Assembly (NCBI GenBank): GCA_022843465.1
Contig: JALHNO010000007.1
Span: 62,001 to 126,000, forward strand
Direction: 5' to 3'
DNA: 64,000 nucleotides
Origin: Pseudomonadota bacterium
Lineage (GTDB): Bacteria; Pseudomonadota; Gammaproteobacteria; Xanthomonadales; Ahniellaceae
The notes beneath the pieces were generated by a model, which was not told where the DNA came from, ran no database searches, and was given only the letters and a program-made list of their open reading frames with translations. Both the position numbers and the translations under genes were made by a program. Numbering within the stretch: the first letter of the stretch is position 1; each line of letters begins with the position of its first letter. Of this stretch, positions 20,874 to 32,961 are shown one piece after another.

Positions 20874-22115
20874 CTACTCACGCTCCGACGCTGCAACCGG
20901 CAACAGGTGCCTGATCGTGGTTGCCTGCACCAGCAGCGAGAACAGAACGATTGCATAGGTCGCCATCAGCAGTTGTTCGCGGATCGGGCCGGCCGGCAGG
21001 GACAGCGCGAGTGCAACTGAAATACCGCCACGCAGACCGCCCCAGGTGAGAATCCGGATCGTGCGCGCCGGGAACTCTGCACGCAGGCGGAACAGCGTGA
21101 TGGGCAGACCGACACTGATCAGGCGCACCACCAGCGCCAGCGGGATCAGCAGCAGGGCCGCGAGCAGGTGCTGCATATTGAAGGTGATCACTAGCACCTC
21201 GACGCCGATCAGCAGGAACAGCACGGCATTCAGGATTTCATCCACCAGCTCCCAGAAATCGTCGAGTCGCTCGCGGGTCTTGTCGCTCATGGCATGCCGT
21301 CGACCCATATTGCCGATGATGATGCCGGCAACCACCACCGCAATCGGCGCCGAAAAATGCAGATGATAGGCAGCCGAATAGCCGCCCATCACAATGGCCA
21401 GCGTCAGCAGCACCTCTACGTCGTACTGGTCGACGCTCCTGAGCAACCGGAATCCGGCGTAACCGATCAGCATGCCGAACACCGCACCACCGACTGCCTC
21501 GGTCAGGAACAGTTTTGAAATCGCCATCGGATCGGCCGTGGTCTGCCCGGTTGCGATACCGACCAGCACGATGAATACGACCACGCCGACGCCATCATTG
21601 AACAGCGATTCCCCTGCAATCTTCACTTCCAGGCGCTTGGGGGCACCGATCTGCTTGAGCGTGGCCAGCACGGCAATCGGGTCGGTTGGTGAGATCAGCG
21701 AGCCGAACACCAGGCACCAGATCAACGGAATGCCCAGGCCCATCAGATCGAATATCAGCCAGGAGCCAAAACCGATCAGCAGGGTCGAGATCAATACGCC
21801 GAAGCTGGCCAGGGTGGCGACCACCCACTTGTGCGTGCGCAGATCGTCGAGGTTGACGTGCAGCGCGCCGGCGAACAGCAGGAAGCTGAGCATTCCGCGC
21901 AGCAGTGCCTCATCAAAATCAATGACGGCCAGCAGCACCTCGACTTCGTCCGCGAAGCCGACGCCGAACCAGCGCAGACCCGCAAGGGCCAGACCCAGAA
22001 CCAGCCCGATCAGCATGACACCGATGGTGCTGGGCAATTTGAGGAAGCGCAGATTGAACCAGGCGAACAGTGCCGCGGCGGTGATCAGGATCGCAGCAAG
22101 GTCGAACAGGTTCAT
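20874..22115 (-). CDS. Cation/proton antiporter, CPA1 (NhaP/SOD2) type
   Basis: A 413-residue integral membrane protein that would exchange Na+ (or K+) for H+. I start it at the ATG at 22115 (MNLFDLAAILITAAALFAWFNLRFLKLPSTIG), because the upstream open frame lacks membrane or family character. About 11-12 hydrophobic helices follow. The family signature is present: GSLISPTDPIAVLATLKQIGAP with the paired TDP, GESLFNDGVGVVVFI with the ND motif, and late WGGLRGGISVALALSLP. It is divergent from a membrane protein gene, with about 174 bases between. Ion preference cannot be told from the sequence. Confidence 0.93.
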   Translation of the reverse strand: MNLFDLAAILITAAALFAWFNLRFLKLPSTIGVMLIGLVLGLALAGLRWFGVGFADEVEVLLAVIDFDEALLRGMLSFLLFAGALHVNLDDLRTHKWVVATLASFGVLISTLLIGFGSWLIFDLMGLGIPLIWCLVFGSLISPTDPIAVLATLKQIGAPKRLEVKIAGESLFNDGVGVVVFIVLVGIATGQTTADPMAISKLFLTEAVGGAVFGMLIGYAGFRLLRSVDQYDVEVLLTLAIVMGGYSAAYHLHFSAPIAVVVAGIIIGNMGRRHAMSDKTRERLDDFWELVDEILNAVLFLLIGVEVLVITFNMQHLLAALLLIPLALVVRLISVGLPITLFRLRAEFPARTIRILTWGGLRGGISVALALSLPAGPIREQLLMATYAIVLFSLLVQATTIRHLLPVAASERE

Positions 22116-22289
22116 CAGGGGGCATCCTTGCAGCCGGGCGCGACGCCACGCAGCCGCGGTTTTAGGGCAATGGGCCGATATCATAAGGCCAGTGGAGCCT
22201 GCGGGGCACGTCGATCGCAGGGCGCGGCAACCCCGAGACTGCTGCATGGCGCCGCAACTGCTGGCACAATCTGCGCACAAGGGGGACCG

Positions 22290-23138
22290 ATGAGCGCCTC
22301 GCGCAATGATCCGGATTCCGCGGAGTCGAGCCAGACCACGGCAATCACCGTGCAGCATCGGCGATTCCTCAACAAGCACGCCACTGGCGCGTTGTCGCGG
22401 CGCGACGCCGGATTTTTCATCGAGCAGATACTGCTGAGCGCTGAATGGCTGTGGATCATCGCCATCGGACTCTGGGGTCTGCTGATCGCAGGCTGGGATC
22501 CGGTCAGCAGCCTGATGCTGCTGTTTGCCAGCTTCTGGGTGCGCAATCTCGGCGAGTTGATCAAGCTGCGAATGGCGCGCCACCAGGTCGATCTGTGGTC
22601 ACGCCTATACAACGAGGATCAGGAAGTCTGGGCAATCACTCGCGCCCTGCTCAGCAAACGCGAGCGCTTCTCCAAGGCGATGGTCGGCTATGTCGCGAGC
22701 ACGGGCGTATTTTTCGACTGGCTGCTGACCGGAGTCTGCTCGGCTGGCCTGTGGTTCTATCTGAAGGACATTGACGTGGATATCGGAGCCGCACTGGCGA
22801 GCCAGAGCGACTTTGTGCGCATCGCGATGATGAGCATCGGAATCCAGGTGCTGATGACGGTCGCGGTGGTGGTCCAGCACAGTGTCGGCCGCGGCCGGGA
22901 ACGTCCCGTCGCCATGCGCGCGGGCGGCCTGGGTCCAGGCCTCGTCATGGTCTCGTTCGCGACAATCATCGCAATCAACGTTACGGGCGCGGATGCAGAA
23001 TCGGCGCCGCGGATCATCCTGCTCTGCTTCTACGCTGGCCTGGGCTTGTTGATTCCTCTGCATGTGTTCGGTCTCGTGCTGGTCGGACAGGAGGTGCGTT
23101 GGCTGCGCGCTCGCCAGGCCGGAGTGACGCCACCATGA
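22290..23138 (+). CDS. Integral membrane protein of unknown function
   Basis: A 282-residue protein with a good ribosome site (AAGGGGGA) before the ATG at 22290. An N-terminal cytoplasmic stretch of about 45 residues is followed by hydrophobic segments at roughly 47-90 (two helices), 128-150, 165-188, 205-228 and 238-262. Between the second and third lies a charged segment (KLRMARHQVDLWSRLYNEDQEVWAITRALLSKRERFSK). I do not recognise a family. The next gene, a diguanylate cyclase, begins 44 bases downstream on the same strand, so the two may be co-transcribed. Confidence 0.75.
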   Translation: MSASRNDPDSAESSQTTAITVQHRRFLNKHATGALSRRDAGFFIEQILLSAEWLWIIAIGLWGLLIAGWDPVSSLMLLFASFWVRNLGELIKLRMARHQVDLWSRLYNEDQEVWAITRALLSKRERFSKAMVGYVASTGVFFDWLLTGVCSAGLWFYLKDIDVDIGAALASQSDFVRIAMMSIGIQVLMTVAVVVQHSVGRGRERPVAMRAGGLGPGLVMVSFATIIAINVTGADAESAPRIILLCFYAGLGLLIPLHVFGLVLVGQEVRWLRARQAGVTPP

Positions 23139-23181
23139 GATCCGAACTCGACCTGCGCCGCCTCCCCGGTCTCCGTCAGCC

Positions 23182-24273
23182 ATGAGTCGTCAAGACCTGC
23201 AGCCTGAGACACACGCGCCCGAGCAGCAGTTGCTGGCGCAACTTCAAGCACTCAACCGGATCGCCCGCATCGCGACCGAGGAGCTGGAGCTGCGACCGAT
23301 GCTGCAGAGGATTGTCGATGCCCTGCACGAGCAATTCGGCTGGAGCTTCATCGCCTGCGCCACCGTGGACAACGTGCACGACAGCTTCGTCTGCGAGGCG
23401 CTGCACTCCGATTTCGAAACGGAAGTGGTGGTCGGCTACAGCCGCCGGATGGGATCGGGCGTGGTAGGCGAAGTCGCCCAGAGCGGACAGACGCTCGACA
23501 TTCCAGACACGCGGCTGCACCAGAATTTTGTCGAAACCCTGAGCGGAACGCGCTCAGAGCTCTGTGTCCCGGTGAAGCATCAGGGCCGGGTGCTGGCCGT
23601 GCTCAACGTCGAGAGCCAACATCTGCATGCATTCGAAGGTCAGCGCGTGCTGCTGGAAACCGTGGCCGACCAGATCGCCGGCGCCGTACGGCTGTCCTCC
23701 ACGCTGGCCGAGACCCTGCGCCTCAATCGCGATCTGCGCGAGGCCAATGCTACCCTCTATCGACTGTCCCAGGTCGATGGGCTGACCGGTCTGGCGAACC
23801 GTCGCCAGTTTGATCATTGGCTGAGCGAGGCATGGGACAACAGCTGCCGCGAGGGTCACGCGTTGTCGGTGGCGCTGATCGATGTCGATCATTTCAAGGC
23901 CTACAACGACTACTACGGGCATCTCGTCGGCGACGATGGCTTGCGTCGGGTCGCGCAACTGCTGACCGGCGCCTGTCAATGGCCGGGCGCACAGATTGCC
24001 CGCTATGGCGGCGAGGAGTTCGTCCTGCTGTTTCCGGATTGCCCACCCGAAGCCGCACACCACGCCGTCAACACGCTCTGCCGGCGCATCGCCAGCGAGG
24101 GCATCGAGCACTGTGGCTCACCGATGGGCGTGCTCAGCATCAGTGCCGGTGTCGCCGGTACTGGCCTGCTGGTGCCGGGGAACGCGCAGGACCTGCTCAA
24201 CGCAGCCGACCGCGCGCTTTATCTCGCCAAGCATCAGGGGCGCAACCGGGTCGTGCTTGCGCTGCCAACGTGA
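23182..24273 (+). CDS. GAF-domain diguanylate cyclase
   Basis: A 363-residue cytoplasmic enzyme that should make cyclic di-GMP from two GTP. Residues 20-170 form a GAF sensor domain (RIVDALHEQFGWSFIACATVD ... SELCVPVKHQGRVLAVLNVES). A short coiled linker (LNRDLREANATLYRLSQ) leads into the GGDEF domain: DGLTGLANRRQFD, ALIDVDHFKAYND, and the active-site motif RYGGEEFVLLF. The GGEEF form is catalytically competent. An RxxD inhibitory site is not obvious. The ligand of the GAF domain is unknown. It converges on leuB with only 25 bases between. Confidence 0.93.
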   Translation: MSRQDLQPETHAPEQQLLAQLQALNRIARIATEELELRPMLQRIVDALHEQFGWSFIACATVDNVHDSFVCEALHSDFETEVVVGYSRRMGSGVVGEVAQSGQTLDIPDTRLHQNFVETLSGTRSELCVPVKHQGRVLAVLNVESQHLHAFEGQRVLLETVADQIAGAVRLSSTLAETLRLNRDLREANATLYRLSQVDGLTGLANRRQFDHWLSEAWDNSCREGHALSVALIDVDHFKAYNDYYGHLVGDDGLRRVAQLLTGACQWPGAQIARYGGEEFVLLFPDCPPEAAHHAVNTLCRRIASEGIEHCGSPMGVLSISAGVAGTGLLVPGNAQDLLNAADRALYLAKHQGRNRVVLALPT

Positions 24274-24298
24274 TCGCACAACAGCGGTTTCGCTGCGC

Positions 24299-25393
24299 TC
24301 AATCACGCAATTCGGCGACCTGACTGCAGCAGCAATTGGCAATCCGCTCGACGATGTTCGCGGTGATGTCGCGGGTGCCGAGTGCCGGCTTGCCATCGCT
24401 CAGATCCGCCGGCAATTCACCGGCGTAGAGTGCATCACTGACGGCACGTTCGATCACCCGCGCTTCGTTCTCCAGGCGCAAGGAATGCCGCAGCAGCATC
24501 GCCGCACTCAGCATAGCCGCGTACGGATTGGCGATGCCGCGACCGGCGATATCGGGGGCCGAGCCGTGGATCGGCTCGTACAGTCCCACCGTGCCCTCGC
24601 CCAGCGAGGCCGAGGGCAGCAGGCCGAGTGAACCGGCGAGCATCGCAGCCTCATCGGTCAGGATGTCGCCGAACATGTTCTCGGTGACGATCACATCGTA
24701 CTCGCGCGGTTTGGAAATCAGGTGCATGGCCATCGAGTCGACCAGCTGATGCTCCAGCTTGATCTCCGGAAACTCCTCGGCAGCAATCCGACTGGCCACT
24801 TCGCGCCACAGCCGCGAGGTCTCCAGCACATTCGCCTTGTCGACCGAGACCACGTGACCGCGGCGCTTCTGTGCCAGCTTGCAGGCGCGGCGTATCACGC
24901 GCTCGATCTCGGTCACCGTATAGGTGCACAGATCACTGGCGGCGTCCGCCGTGCGGGTCTTGTCACCAAAATAGATGCCGCCAGTCAGTTCGCGTACCAC
25001 GATCATGTCGACACCGGCCAGCAGATGCGACTTGATCGGCGAGGCACCCAGGGCCACCGGATGCGGCACTACCGGTCGCAGATTGGCGTACAGCCCCATG
25101 CCCTTGCGCAAGGCCAGCAGGCCCTGCTCGGGGCGGACCTTGGCGCGCGGATCGGACCACTTCGGGCCACCGACAGCGCCGAGCAATACCGCATCGGCAC
25201 GCTGACAGGCGGCCAGCGTCGTCTCGGACAGTGGTGCGCCCTCGGCATCGATGGCGGCGCCGCCGATCAGATGTTCGTGGAAGACGAACTGGTGCGCATG
25301 CGATTCGGCAATCGCGCGCAGCACCGTCACCGCCGATTGGGTGACCTCGGGACCGATGCCGTCGCCGGCCAGCACAACGATTTCAGCACGCAT
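24299..25393 (-). CDS. leuB: 3-isopropylmalate dehydrogenase
   Basis: LeuB oxidises and decarboxylates 3-isopropylmalate to 2-oxoisocaproate with NAD+, the third step of leucine synthesis. The 364-residue length is normal. It has the N-terminal VLAGDGIGPEVT, the substrate-binding RELTGGIYFG, the catalytic VDKANVLETSRLWR and the C-terminal NMFGDILTDEAAML and EPIHGSAPDIAGRGIANPYA. The start lies 11 bases inside leuD, so it is translationally coupled. It is the last gene of the ilv-leu operon. Confidence 0.97.
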   Translation of the reverse strand: MRAEIVVLAGDGIGPEVTQSAVTVLRAIAESHAHQFVFHEHLIGGAAIDAEGAPLSETTLAACQRADAVLLGAVGGPKWSDPRAKVRPEQGLLALRKGMGLYANLRPVVPHPVALGASPIKSHLLAGVDMIVVRELTGGIYFGDKTRTADAASDLCTYTVTEIERVIRRACKLAQKRRGHVVSVDKANVLETSRLWREVASRIAAEEFPEIKLEHQLVDSMAMHLISKPREYDVIVTENMFGDILTDEAAMLAGSLGLLPSASLGEGTVGLYEPIHGSAPDIAGRGIANPYAAMLSAAMLLRHSLRLENEARVIERAVSDALYAGELPADLSDGKPALGTRDITANIVERIANCCCSQVAELRD

Positions 25394-25964
25394 GATGCGA
25401 CTCCTCGAACTTGGCTATGGCGGGTGAGCGAGCGAGCAGATAGCCCAGCTCGTCGACGCCTTCGAGCAGGCACAGCTGCTGGAAGGCATCGAGATGAAAG
25501 TGAAAACTGCGGCCATCCGGCAGGCGCAGCGACTTGTCGGCAACATCGATGGCGAGTTCCCAGTCGGGATGTGCCAGCAGTTCCTCGACGATGGCCTGAT
25601 CGAGCACGATCGGCAACAGTCCGTTCTTCAGCGAATTGCCGCGGAAGATGTCGGCGATCTCGCTGCTGATCACGGCTTGCAGACCAAGATCGGTCAGCGC
25701 CCAGGGTGCGTGCTCGCGCGAGGAGCCACAGCCGAAGTTGGGGCCGGCAACCAGGATGCTGCGGCCGGCGTTCGGCGCCTGGTTGAACACGAAATCGGGA
25801 TCGGGGCTGCCGTCCTTCAGATAGCGCCAGTCGTTGAACGCAAAGCGACCCAGCCCGACGCGTTCGGTGGTCGACAGAAAGCGCGCCGGTATGATCTGGT
25901 CGGTATCGATATTGCTGCGCGCCCAGCAGATGCTTTTCGATGTGACCGTACGCAACGCCTTCAT
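25383..25964 (-). CDS. leuD: 3-isopropylmalate dehydratase small subunit
   Basis: LeuD is the small swivel subunit of isopropylmalate isomerase. At 193 residues it has normal length and shows [34 protein letters not shown] and the [23 protein letters not shown] segment. Its ATG overlaps the leuC stop by four bases (ATGA), and its own end overlaps leuB. Confidence 0.97.
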   Translation of the reverse strand: MKALRTVTSKSICWARSNIDTDQIIPARFLSTTERVGLGRFAFNDWRYLKDGSPDPDFVFNQAPNAGRSILVAGPNFGCGSSREHAPWALTDLGLQAVISSEIADIFRGNSLKNGLLPIVLDQAIVEELLAHPDWELAIDVADKSLRLPDGRSFHFHLDAFQQLCLLEGVDELGYLLARSPAIAKFEESHHAC

Positions 25965-27439
25965 GCCGACACTCCCGCCGTTGTGGGAGCGCCTGCGGGC
26001 CCGACCGGCATCGCCGATGCCTGTGGCACGGCCCGGATGACGTCCGCATAGGCACGCGCATCCGACACCACACCGGCAATCGCCGATGCCGCCGCCGTTG
26101 CCGGCGAAGCCAGCACGGTCCGCGCACCCGGCCCCTGACGGCCTTCAAAGTTTCGATTGCTGGTGCTGACCGCCAGTTGTCCGGGCAGTACCAGGTCACC
26201 ATTCATCGCAATGCACATGGAGCAGCCGGGCTCACGCCATTCTGCGCCGGCGGCACGCACCACGACATCGATGCCCTCGGCCTCGGCATCGCGCTTGACC
26301 TGGGCCGATCCGGGCACCACCAGCATGCGCACGCGCTCGTGTATGCGCTGACCTTGCAGGATGCGCGCAACCTCGCGCATATCGCTGAGGCGCCCATTGG
26401 TGCAGCTGCCGACAAAGACCACATCGACCGCAGCACCCGCCACGGTGCCACCGGCGCTGAAACCCATGTAGTCGATGCCGCGTTGCTGGGCGGCATCACG
26501 CGCCAACGGAATGGCCGCGTCGATGGCGAGCGCGGTACCGGGATGCGTGCCCCAGGTCACCGTCGGGCCGACGCTGGCGGCATCGATCCGCACCACGCGA
26601 TCGAACGCCGCGCCCTCATCGCTGTACCAGGTTTTCCAGCCGGCGACAGCCGCATCAAACGCAGCGGCCTGAGGCACGCGTGCGCGTCCCGCGAGATAGT
26701 CAAACGTGACCTGATCGGGCGCGACCATGCCGGCGCGTGCGCCCGCTTCGATCGACATATTGCACAGGGTCATGCGGCCTTCCATATCGAGCGCGCGGAT
26801 CGCCGCGCCGCGATATTCGATGACATGGCCGGTACCGCCATTGACGCCGATTGCGCCGATGATGTGCAGGATCAGATCCTTGGCAGAGACACCGGGCGCC
26901 AGCGCACCATCGACTTCGATCGCCAGGGTCTTCGGCTTGCGTTGCAGCAGGCATTGACTGGCCATGACATGACCAACCTCACTGGTGCCGATGCCGAAGG
27001 CGAGCGCGCCGAACGCGCCATGCGTGCTGGTATGACTGTCACCGCAGACGATGGTCATGCCGGGCTGGGTGAGACCGAGTTCGGGTCCGATCACATGCAC
27101 GATGCCGCGCGCGTCGGAATCCATGTCGAACAGTTCGACACCATGACGCGCGCAGTTCTCGCGCAGACGCTGCACCTGACTGCGGGCGGCGTCATTGTGA
27201 TACGGCAGCTCGCCATCGCTGCCGGCCGGCAAGGTCGGCGTACTGTGGTCGAGCGTCGCCTTGGTGCGCTCGGGCCGGCGCAGCGTGATGCCGCGCGATT
27301 CGAGTTCGGCGAAGGCCTGCGGTGAAGTCACCTCATGGATCAGATGCAGGTCGATATACATCAGGGCCGGCGCCTCGGCAGTCTCGGCGACTACCAGATG
27401 CGCGTCCCAGAGTTTGTCGAACAGGGTGCGCGCGCTCAC
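25961..27439 (-). CDS. leuC: 3-isopropylmalate dehydratase large subunit
   Basis: The aconitase-family subunit that isomerises 2- to 3-isopropylmalate with a [4Fe-4S] cluster. It starts at a GTG (27439) with GGAG seven bases upstream. The cluster ligands are visible in [16 protein letters not shown] and in [13 protein letters not shown]. The active-site segments [20 protein letters not shown] and [10 protein letters not shown] are also present. At 492 residues it is about 25 longer than the E. coli protein, the extra being a low-complexity Ala/Pro/Gly tail ([15 protein letters not shown]). The tail is probably not catalytic. Confidence 0.96.
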   Translation of the reverse strand: MSARTLFDKLWDAHLVVAETAEAPALMYIDLHLIHEVTSPQAFAELESRGITLRRPERTKATLDHSTPTLPAGSDGELPYHNDAARSQVQRLRENCARHGVELFDMDSDARGIVHVIGPELGLTQPGMTIVCGDSHTSTHGAFGALAFGIGTSEVGHVMASQCLLQRKPKTLAIEVDGALAPGVSAKDLILHIIGAIGVNGGTGHVIEYRGAAIRALDMEGRMTLCNMSIEAGARAGMVAPDQVTFDYLAGRARVPQAAAFDAAVAGWKTWYSDEGAAFDRVVRIDAASVGPTVTWGTHPGTALAIDAAIPLARDAAQQRGIDYMGFSAGGTVAGAAVDVVFVGSCTNGRLSDMREVARILQGQRIHERVRMLVVPGSAQVKRDAEAEGIDVVVRAAGAEWREPGCSMCIAMNGDLVLPGQLAVSTSNRNFEGRQGPGARTVLASPATAAASAIAGVVSDARAYADVIRAVPQASAMPVGPAGAPTTAGVSA

Positions 27440-27542
27440 TGTCGTGCTCCCGGTGCGCAGGTTGTCATCGGATCGGGTGTAGTGATCGGCTTCATGTCGG
27501 GTCCGTGAAAGATCGATTGCATGGCTGCGTCCGCTATGTCGA

Positions 27543-29180
27543 TCAGGCTGCTACCGGCGCAGTCGCTTCGGGCAGCGGCTCGGTGGCATTGATGCGCGGT
27601 GCGTTCTGGCTGGCGCGCAGGCAACGATTCGCCATATCGAGCCAGGCCATCGCGGTCGCTTCCAGGATGTCGGTGCTGGTGCCGCTGCCGTTGAGTTCCT
27701 CGCCATTGAAGTGCGCCGACAGCGTGGCCTGACCCTGGGCGTCTTCGCCGGTGGTCACGCTTTGCACCTGGTAGCTGTCCAGTTCCAGCGCCAGGCCGGT
27801 GGCACGACTGAGCGCATGACAGAGCGCATGCACCGGACCATCGCCGACGGCGGCTTCGCAGACCGCACTGCCATCGGGCGCGCACAGTTCGACACTGGCG
27901 GTCGGCATGCTGCCCTGCGCGGTGCCGGTGTGCACCGTCCAGCGCACCAGCTGCCAGCCGCGCGACAGGCCGGGCTCGATGCCAAGCGCAATCGCTTCGA
28001 GATCGGCATCGAAGACTTCGCGCTTCTTCTCGGCCAGCGCCTTGAAGGCGGCGAACACGCGCTCGGTCGCTACTTCATCGAAGCCGAAACCCAGCTCGGT
28101 CAGCCGATCATTGATCGCGTGGCGACCGCTATGGCGACCGAGCACCATATGCGAGCGCATCCAGCCGACTGATTCCGGATGCATGATCTCGTAGGTACCG
28201 CGATGCTTGAGCATGCCGTGCTGATGAATGCCAGCCTCGTGTGCGAAGGCATTGGCGCCGACGATGGCCTTGTTGCGCTGTACCGCCATACCCGTGCTGC
28301 GCGCAAGCAGACGCGAGGTCGGCACCAGACGCGTGGTATCGATACGGGTATCGACATTGAACCAGGCACGGCGCACCTTCAAGGCCATAACCAGTTCTTC
28401 CAGCGCGCAGTTGCCGGCGCGCTCGCCGATGCCATTGATGGTGCACTCGACCTGGCGTGCGCCGCCTTCGATGGCGGCCAGGCTGTTGGCCACGGCCAAT
28501 CCGAGGTCATCGTGACAGTGGCTGCTGAACACCACGCCATCGGCGCCGCGGACATGGCGGCGCAGATATTCGAACAGCGCACGGATCTCGGCCGGCGTGG
28601 TGTAGCCGACGGTATCGGGCACATTGATCGTGCTGGCACCAGCTGCGATTGCGGCATCGAAGATCTGGACCAGAAATTCCGGCTCGGTGCGCAATGCGTC
28701 TTCGGCAGAGAATTCGACATCGGCAATGTGCCGACGCGCCAGCGTCACGCCTTCGACCGCGCGCGCCAGCACCTGGGCCTTGTCGAGTCCGAGCTTGTGC
28801 TCACGATGCAAGGGGCTGGTCGAGATGAACACATGCAGGCGCGGATTGGCGGCCGGTTCCAGCGCTCGCACGGCAGCCTCGATATCACCGGTATGGCAAC
28901 GCGCCAGGCTGCAGATGCTGGCCTCGCGCACTTCACGCGCAATCGTGCGAATACCCTCGGCATCGGCGGCCGAACTGGCGGCGAAACCGGCCTCGATGAC
29001 ATCGACGCCGAGTTCGGCGAGGGCATGCGCCAGCGTCAGTTTCTGGCGCGGACGCAGACTGCATCCCGGCGACTGCTCGCCGTCGCGCAGGGTCGTATCG
29101 AAAATCCGGATCGGAGCTACGGGGACCGCAGCTACATCGTCCTCCACGGCATTGCCGCCGCTGGCATGGTTGCTGTTCAT
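27543..29180 (-). CDS. leuA: 2-isopropylmalate synthase
   Basis: LeuA condenses acetyl-CoA with 2-oxoisovalerate, the committed step to leucine. The 545-residue protein begins with a 23-residue tail, then [19 protein letters not shown], the catalytic HMGL-like core with [19 protein letters not shown] and [19 protein letters not shown], and [21 protein letters not shown]. The C-terminal third is the regulatory LeuA dimer domain that normally binds leucine for feedback inhibition ([23 protein letters not shown]). GAGG lies nine bases before the ATG, and the gap from ilvE is four bases. A gap of about 100 bases separates it from leuC. Confidence 0.95.
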   Translation of the reverse strand: MNSNHASGGNAVEDDVAAVPVAPIRIFDTTLRDGEQSPGCSLRPRQKLTLAHALAELGVDVIEAGFAASSAADAEGIRTIAREVREASICSLARCHTGDIEAAVRALEPAANPRLHVFISTSPLHREHKLGLDKAQVLARAVEGVTLARRHIADVEFSAEDALRTEPEFLVQIFDAAIAAGASTINVPDTVGYTTPAEIRALFEYLRRHVRGADGVVFSSHCHDDLGLAVANSLAAIEGGARQVECTINGIGERAGNCALEELVMALKVRRAWFNVDTRIDTTRLVPTSRLLARSTGMAVQRNKAIVGANAFAHEAGIHQHGMLKHRGTYEIMHPESVGWMRSHMVLGRHSGRHAINDRLTELGFGFDEVATERVFAAFKALAEKKREVFDADLEAIALGIEPGLSRGWQLVRWTVHTGTAQGSMPTASVELCAPDGSAVCEAAVGDGPVHALCHALSRATGLALELDSYQVQSVTTGEDAQGQATLSAHFNGEELNGSGTSTDILEATAMAWLDMANRCLRASQNAPRINATEPLPEATAPVAA

Positions 29181-29184
29181 CGGA

Positions 29185-30045
29185 TCAGACCTCGGTCAGC
29201 CAGTGGGCGTACTGCGGTGATTCGCCGCGCACAATCTGCAGATACTGCGCGCGCAGGGCGGCCGTTACCGGGCCAGGCGCGAAGCTGCGCTGCTCCAGCG
29301 CCGAGACCGCGGTGACTTCGGCCGAGGTGCCGGTGAGGAACACTTCATCGGCATCGAGCAGTTCTTCCAGCGTCACCGGGCGCGATTCGGCGCCTGTCAT
29401 CTCGATCAGGGTGGCGCGGGTGATGCCGGGCAGCGCATCCGGATGCTGTACCGCGGTGATCTTGCCGCTGCGGACCAGAAACACGTTCTCGCCGGTGCAT
29501 TCGACGACGAAACCGCTGTCGTCTACAAACATCGCCTCGCCGAACCCGCGGCCGCCAGCTTCGCGCTTGGCCAGTATCGAGTTGACATAGGCGCCGCAGA
29601 GCTTGAGCGGCGGCATGGCCTCGGCGCGATTGCGCCGCATCGGCGACACCGCAACGCTGACCGAACTCGCACCCAGATGCGAAGCCCAGGGCATCGAGGC
29701 CACCATCAGGTGCCGCGACAGCGGCGCCACATCCAGCCCGAGTGAGCCGACACCGAGCCAGAACAGGGGCCGCACATAGGCATCACGATGCTGGTTGGAA
29801 CGCAGCACGGCGACGGTCGCCTCGCTCGCGGCCGCCACATCCATCTGCATGCCGAGTGCATCGGCGCCCTGACGCATCCGCTCAAGATGCTCGGGTAGCC
29901 GGAACACCGCCGCACCCGCGCGGGTGGCGTAGCTGCGAATGCCTTCGAAGACGCCGGTGCCGTAATGCAAAGCGTGGGTGGTCAGCGGGGCGGTCAGCGA
30001 CTCGGCGCTGCCGATGTTGCCGTCAAACCAGATATTCAGTGACAT
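29185..30045 (-). CDS. ilvE: Branched-chain amino acid aminotransferase (class IV)
   Basis: A PLP enzyme that transfers the amino group of glutamate to the 2-oxo acids of Leu, Ile and Val. The 286-residue protein has the fold-type IV signatures: [17 protein letters not shown], the arginine cluster [27 protein letters not shown] holding the probable PLP lysine, [19 protein letters not shown] and [16 protein letters not shown]. It lies between ilvC and leuA, serving both branches of the pathway. It is slightly shorter than E. coli IlvE (309). D-amino-acid aminotransferases share the fold, but the context strongly favours IlvE. Confidence 0.94.
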   Translation of the reverse strand: MSLNIWFDGNIGSAESLTAPLTTHALHYGTGVFEGIRSYATRAGAAVFRLPEHLERMRQGADALGMQMDVAAASEATVAVLRSNQHRDAYVRPLFWLGVGSLGLDVAPLSRHLMVASMPWASHLGASSVSVAVSPMRRNRAEAMPPLKLCGAYVNSILAKREAGGRGFGEAMFVDDSGFVVECTGENVFLVRSGKITAVQHPDALPGITRATLIEMTGAESRPVTLEELLDADEVFLTGTSAEVTAVSALEQRSFAPGPVTAALRAQYLQIVRGESPQYAHWLTEV

Positions 30046-30105
30046 GCCTCTCTCCTCGGGTGCGGCGATCGGCGGGCGCTCCGTAGACGCGCCCGCCGAT
30101 GTCGC

Positions 30106-31098
<993 letters not shown>

Positions 31099-31179
31099 GG
31101 TCTGGTCCTTGCGATGGGAGTTGGAGAGTGACGATCGGTGTGCAGGCTGTTCAGTGATCCCGACTTGTAGGCCGCGCCA

Positions 31180-32838
31180 TCAAGCTGGTGCGTTCAATGG
31201 AAAGCTGGTAACGGCACCGGCAGAAGCCGATCCGACCATCCGGGCATACTTGGCAAGCGCACCGCGCTCGCGATGTTGCGGCGCTGCGGCGGGCGTGCGC
31301 TGCGCAAGATCGGCCGCCACATTGAGCTGACGCGCATCGACATCGATGGTCACCGTATCGCCATCCTGCAGGCGTGCCAGCGGACCGCCGCGCGCTGCTT
31401 CCGGCGCGATATGACCGACCATGAAGCCGTAGGTCGCACCGCTGAAGCGGCCATCGGTGATCAGGGCGATATCGTTGCCAAGACCCTGGCCCACGAGGGC
31501 GGCAGTCACCGCCAGCATCTCGCGCATGCCCGGACCACCGGCGGGCCCTTCGAATCGGATCACGACCACATCGCCGGCCTTGATGGCGCCGGCCTGGACC
31601 GCGGCGAAGGCGGCATCCTCGGAATCGAAGACGCGCGCGGTGCCGGTGAATTGACGGCGGCCATGGCCGGCAAGCTTCACCACGCAACCCTCGGGTGCGA
31701 GATTTCCATAAAGAATGGAATAGCCGCCATCGGGCTTGATCGGCTTGGCCACCGGAACCACGACGTCCTGGGGCGCCGCCGGCGCGACCGCATCGAGTTC
31801 GGCAAAAAAACTGCGACCGGTCACCGTCGGCACATCGTCGATCAAGCCAGCAATGCGCAACTCGCGCGCGACCAGGGCGGTGCCGCCCTTGGCAAACATC
31901 TCGGCGGCGGTGTAGCGCCCACCCGGTTTCAGGTCGGCGATCACCGGCGTATTGCGTGAGGCGGCATCGAATTCATCAAGCTCGAACGGCACCCCGGCTT
32001 CGTGCGCGATCGCCAGCAGATGCAGCACGGCATTGGTCGAACCCGCGGTCGCTGCCACCGCGCGCGCGGCATTGCGCAGTGAGGCCGGCGTGATCATCTC
32101 GCGTGCCGACTGCCCGCGCGACAGCATCGCCATCAGCAGTTCACCGCAGCGATGGGCGGCCGCGTTCTTGTCGGCATGCAGGGCTGGGATATCGTTGAGC
32201 TGCAAAGGCGACAGGCCGAGAAAACTCAGCACCATCGCCATCGTATTGGCGGTGTACTGGCCACCACAGGCACCGGCGCCGGGACAGGCCACGCGCTCGA
32301 GCGCGGCGAGTTCGGCATCATCGATGCGGCCTGCCGAATGCGCACCGACGGCCTCGAACACATCCTGCACGGTGACCTGACGATTCTTGTGACAGCCCGG
32401 CATGATGGTGCCGCCGTAGAGGATGACACCGGGTATGCCCAGTCGCGCCAGCGCCATCGCAGCCGCCGGAATCGTCTTGTCACAACCGACCAGGATGACC
32501 GCGGCGTCCAGACAGTGTCCGCGCACGGCCAGTTCGATCGAATCGGTGATCACCTCGCGCGAGACCAGGGACGCGCGCATGCCCGACGAGCCCATCGCGA
32601 TGCCATCGGTGACCGCGATCGTGTTGAATTCAATCGGCGTGCCGCCACCCGCCTTGATGCCGGCGCGCGCATGCTGGGCCAGATCGCGCAAGGTCAGATT
32701 GCACGGCGAGACATCGGAGAACGTATGCACGACCGCGATCAGGGGCCGCGCGATCGCGGCATCGTCGAGACCGGTGGCACGCAGCATGGCGCGAGCGGGG
32801 GCGCGGGCGGGACCTTTCTTGATGGCATCACTGAGCAC
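31180..32838 (-). CDS. ilvD: Dihydroxy-acid dehydratase
   Basis: IlvD dehydrates dihydroxyisovalerate and dihydroxymethylvalerate to the 2-oxo acids. The 552-residue protein is of IlvD/Edd type with its Fe-S ligands: Cys in [38 protein letters not shown] and [27 protein letters not shown]. The C-terminal half includes [14 protein letters not shown] and [22 protein letters not shown]. It is the first structural gene of the operon, about 50 bases below the attenuator hairpin. It may be the 2Fe-2S or 4Fe-4S subtype; the sequence alone does not decide this. Confidence 0.96.
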   Translation of the reverse strand: MLSDAIKKGPARAPARAMLRATGLDDAAIARPLIAVVHTFSDVSPCNLTLRDLAQHARAGIKAGGGTPIEFNTIAVTDGIAMGSSGMRASLVSREVITDSIELAVRGHCLDAAVILVGCDKTIPAAAMALARLGIPGVILYGGTIMPGCHKNRQVTVQDVFEAVGAHSAGRIDDAELAALERVACPGAGACGGQYTANTMAMVLSFLGLSPLQLNDIPALHADKNAAAHRCGELLMAMLSRGQSAREMITPASLRNAARAVAATAGSTNAVLHLLAIAHEAGVPFELDEFDAASRNTPVIADLKPGGRYTAAEMFAKGGTALVARELRIAGLIDDVPTVTGRSFFAELDAVAPAAPQDVVVPVAKPIKPDGGYSILYGNLAPEGCVVKLAGHGRRQFTGTARVFDSEDAAFAAVQAGAIKAGDVVVIRFEGPAGGPGMREMLAVTAALVGQGLGNDIALITDGRFSGATYGFMVGHIAPEAARGGPLARLQDGDTVTIDVDARQLNVAADLAQRTPAAAPQHRERGALAKYARMVGSASAGAVTSFPLNAPA

Positions 32839-32887
32839 GGTGGAGTCCTGGTGTCATGTTGGAAAGCGTTCGCGCAGGCCCAAAATG

Positions 32888-32920
32888 AAAAACCCCGCAC
32901 TTGGTCGGTGCGGGGTTTTT
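32888..32920 (-). terminator. Attenuator terminator in the ilv-leu leader
   Basis: Reading leftward, AAAAACCCCGCAC pairs perfectly with GTGCGGGGTTTTT around a seven-base loop and ends in five T. It lies between the leader peptide stop (32940) and ilvD (32838). The flanking A- and T-runs make it symmetrical, so it could also stop rightward transcription, but there is no rightward gene to stop. Confidence 0.92.
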
Positions 32921-32961
32921 GATTGGGACCCTGATTTTGTCAGCGTCCTATCCCGCTCCGA
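32905..32961 (-). promoter_or_regulatory. Candidate antiterminator pairing of the ilv-leu attenuator
   Basis: On the transcribed strand TCGGAGCGGG (32961-32952), within the leader peptide's last codons, can pair with CCCGCACCGA (32914-32905) at nine of ten positions. The second segment is the inner 5' arm plus loop of the terminator, so the two structures exclude each other. This is the layout expected of a ribosome-stalling attenuator: stalling upstream frees the first segment to form the antiterminator. Confidence 0.7.

Noticed and set aside
20632-20958. Open frame with a long Ser-Thr repeat
   Set aside because: It is the translation of the RTCAAC microsatellite, with no start signal or flanking protein-like sequence.
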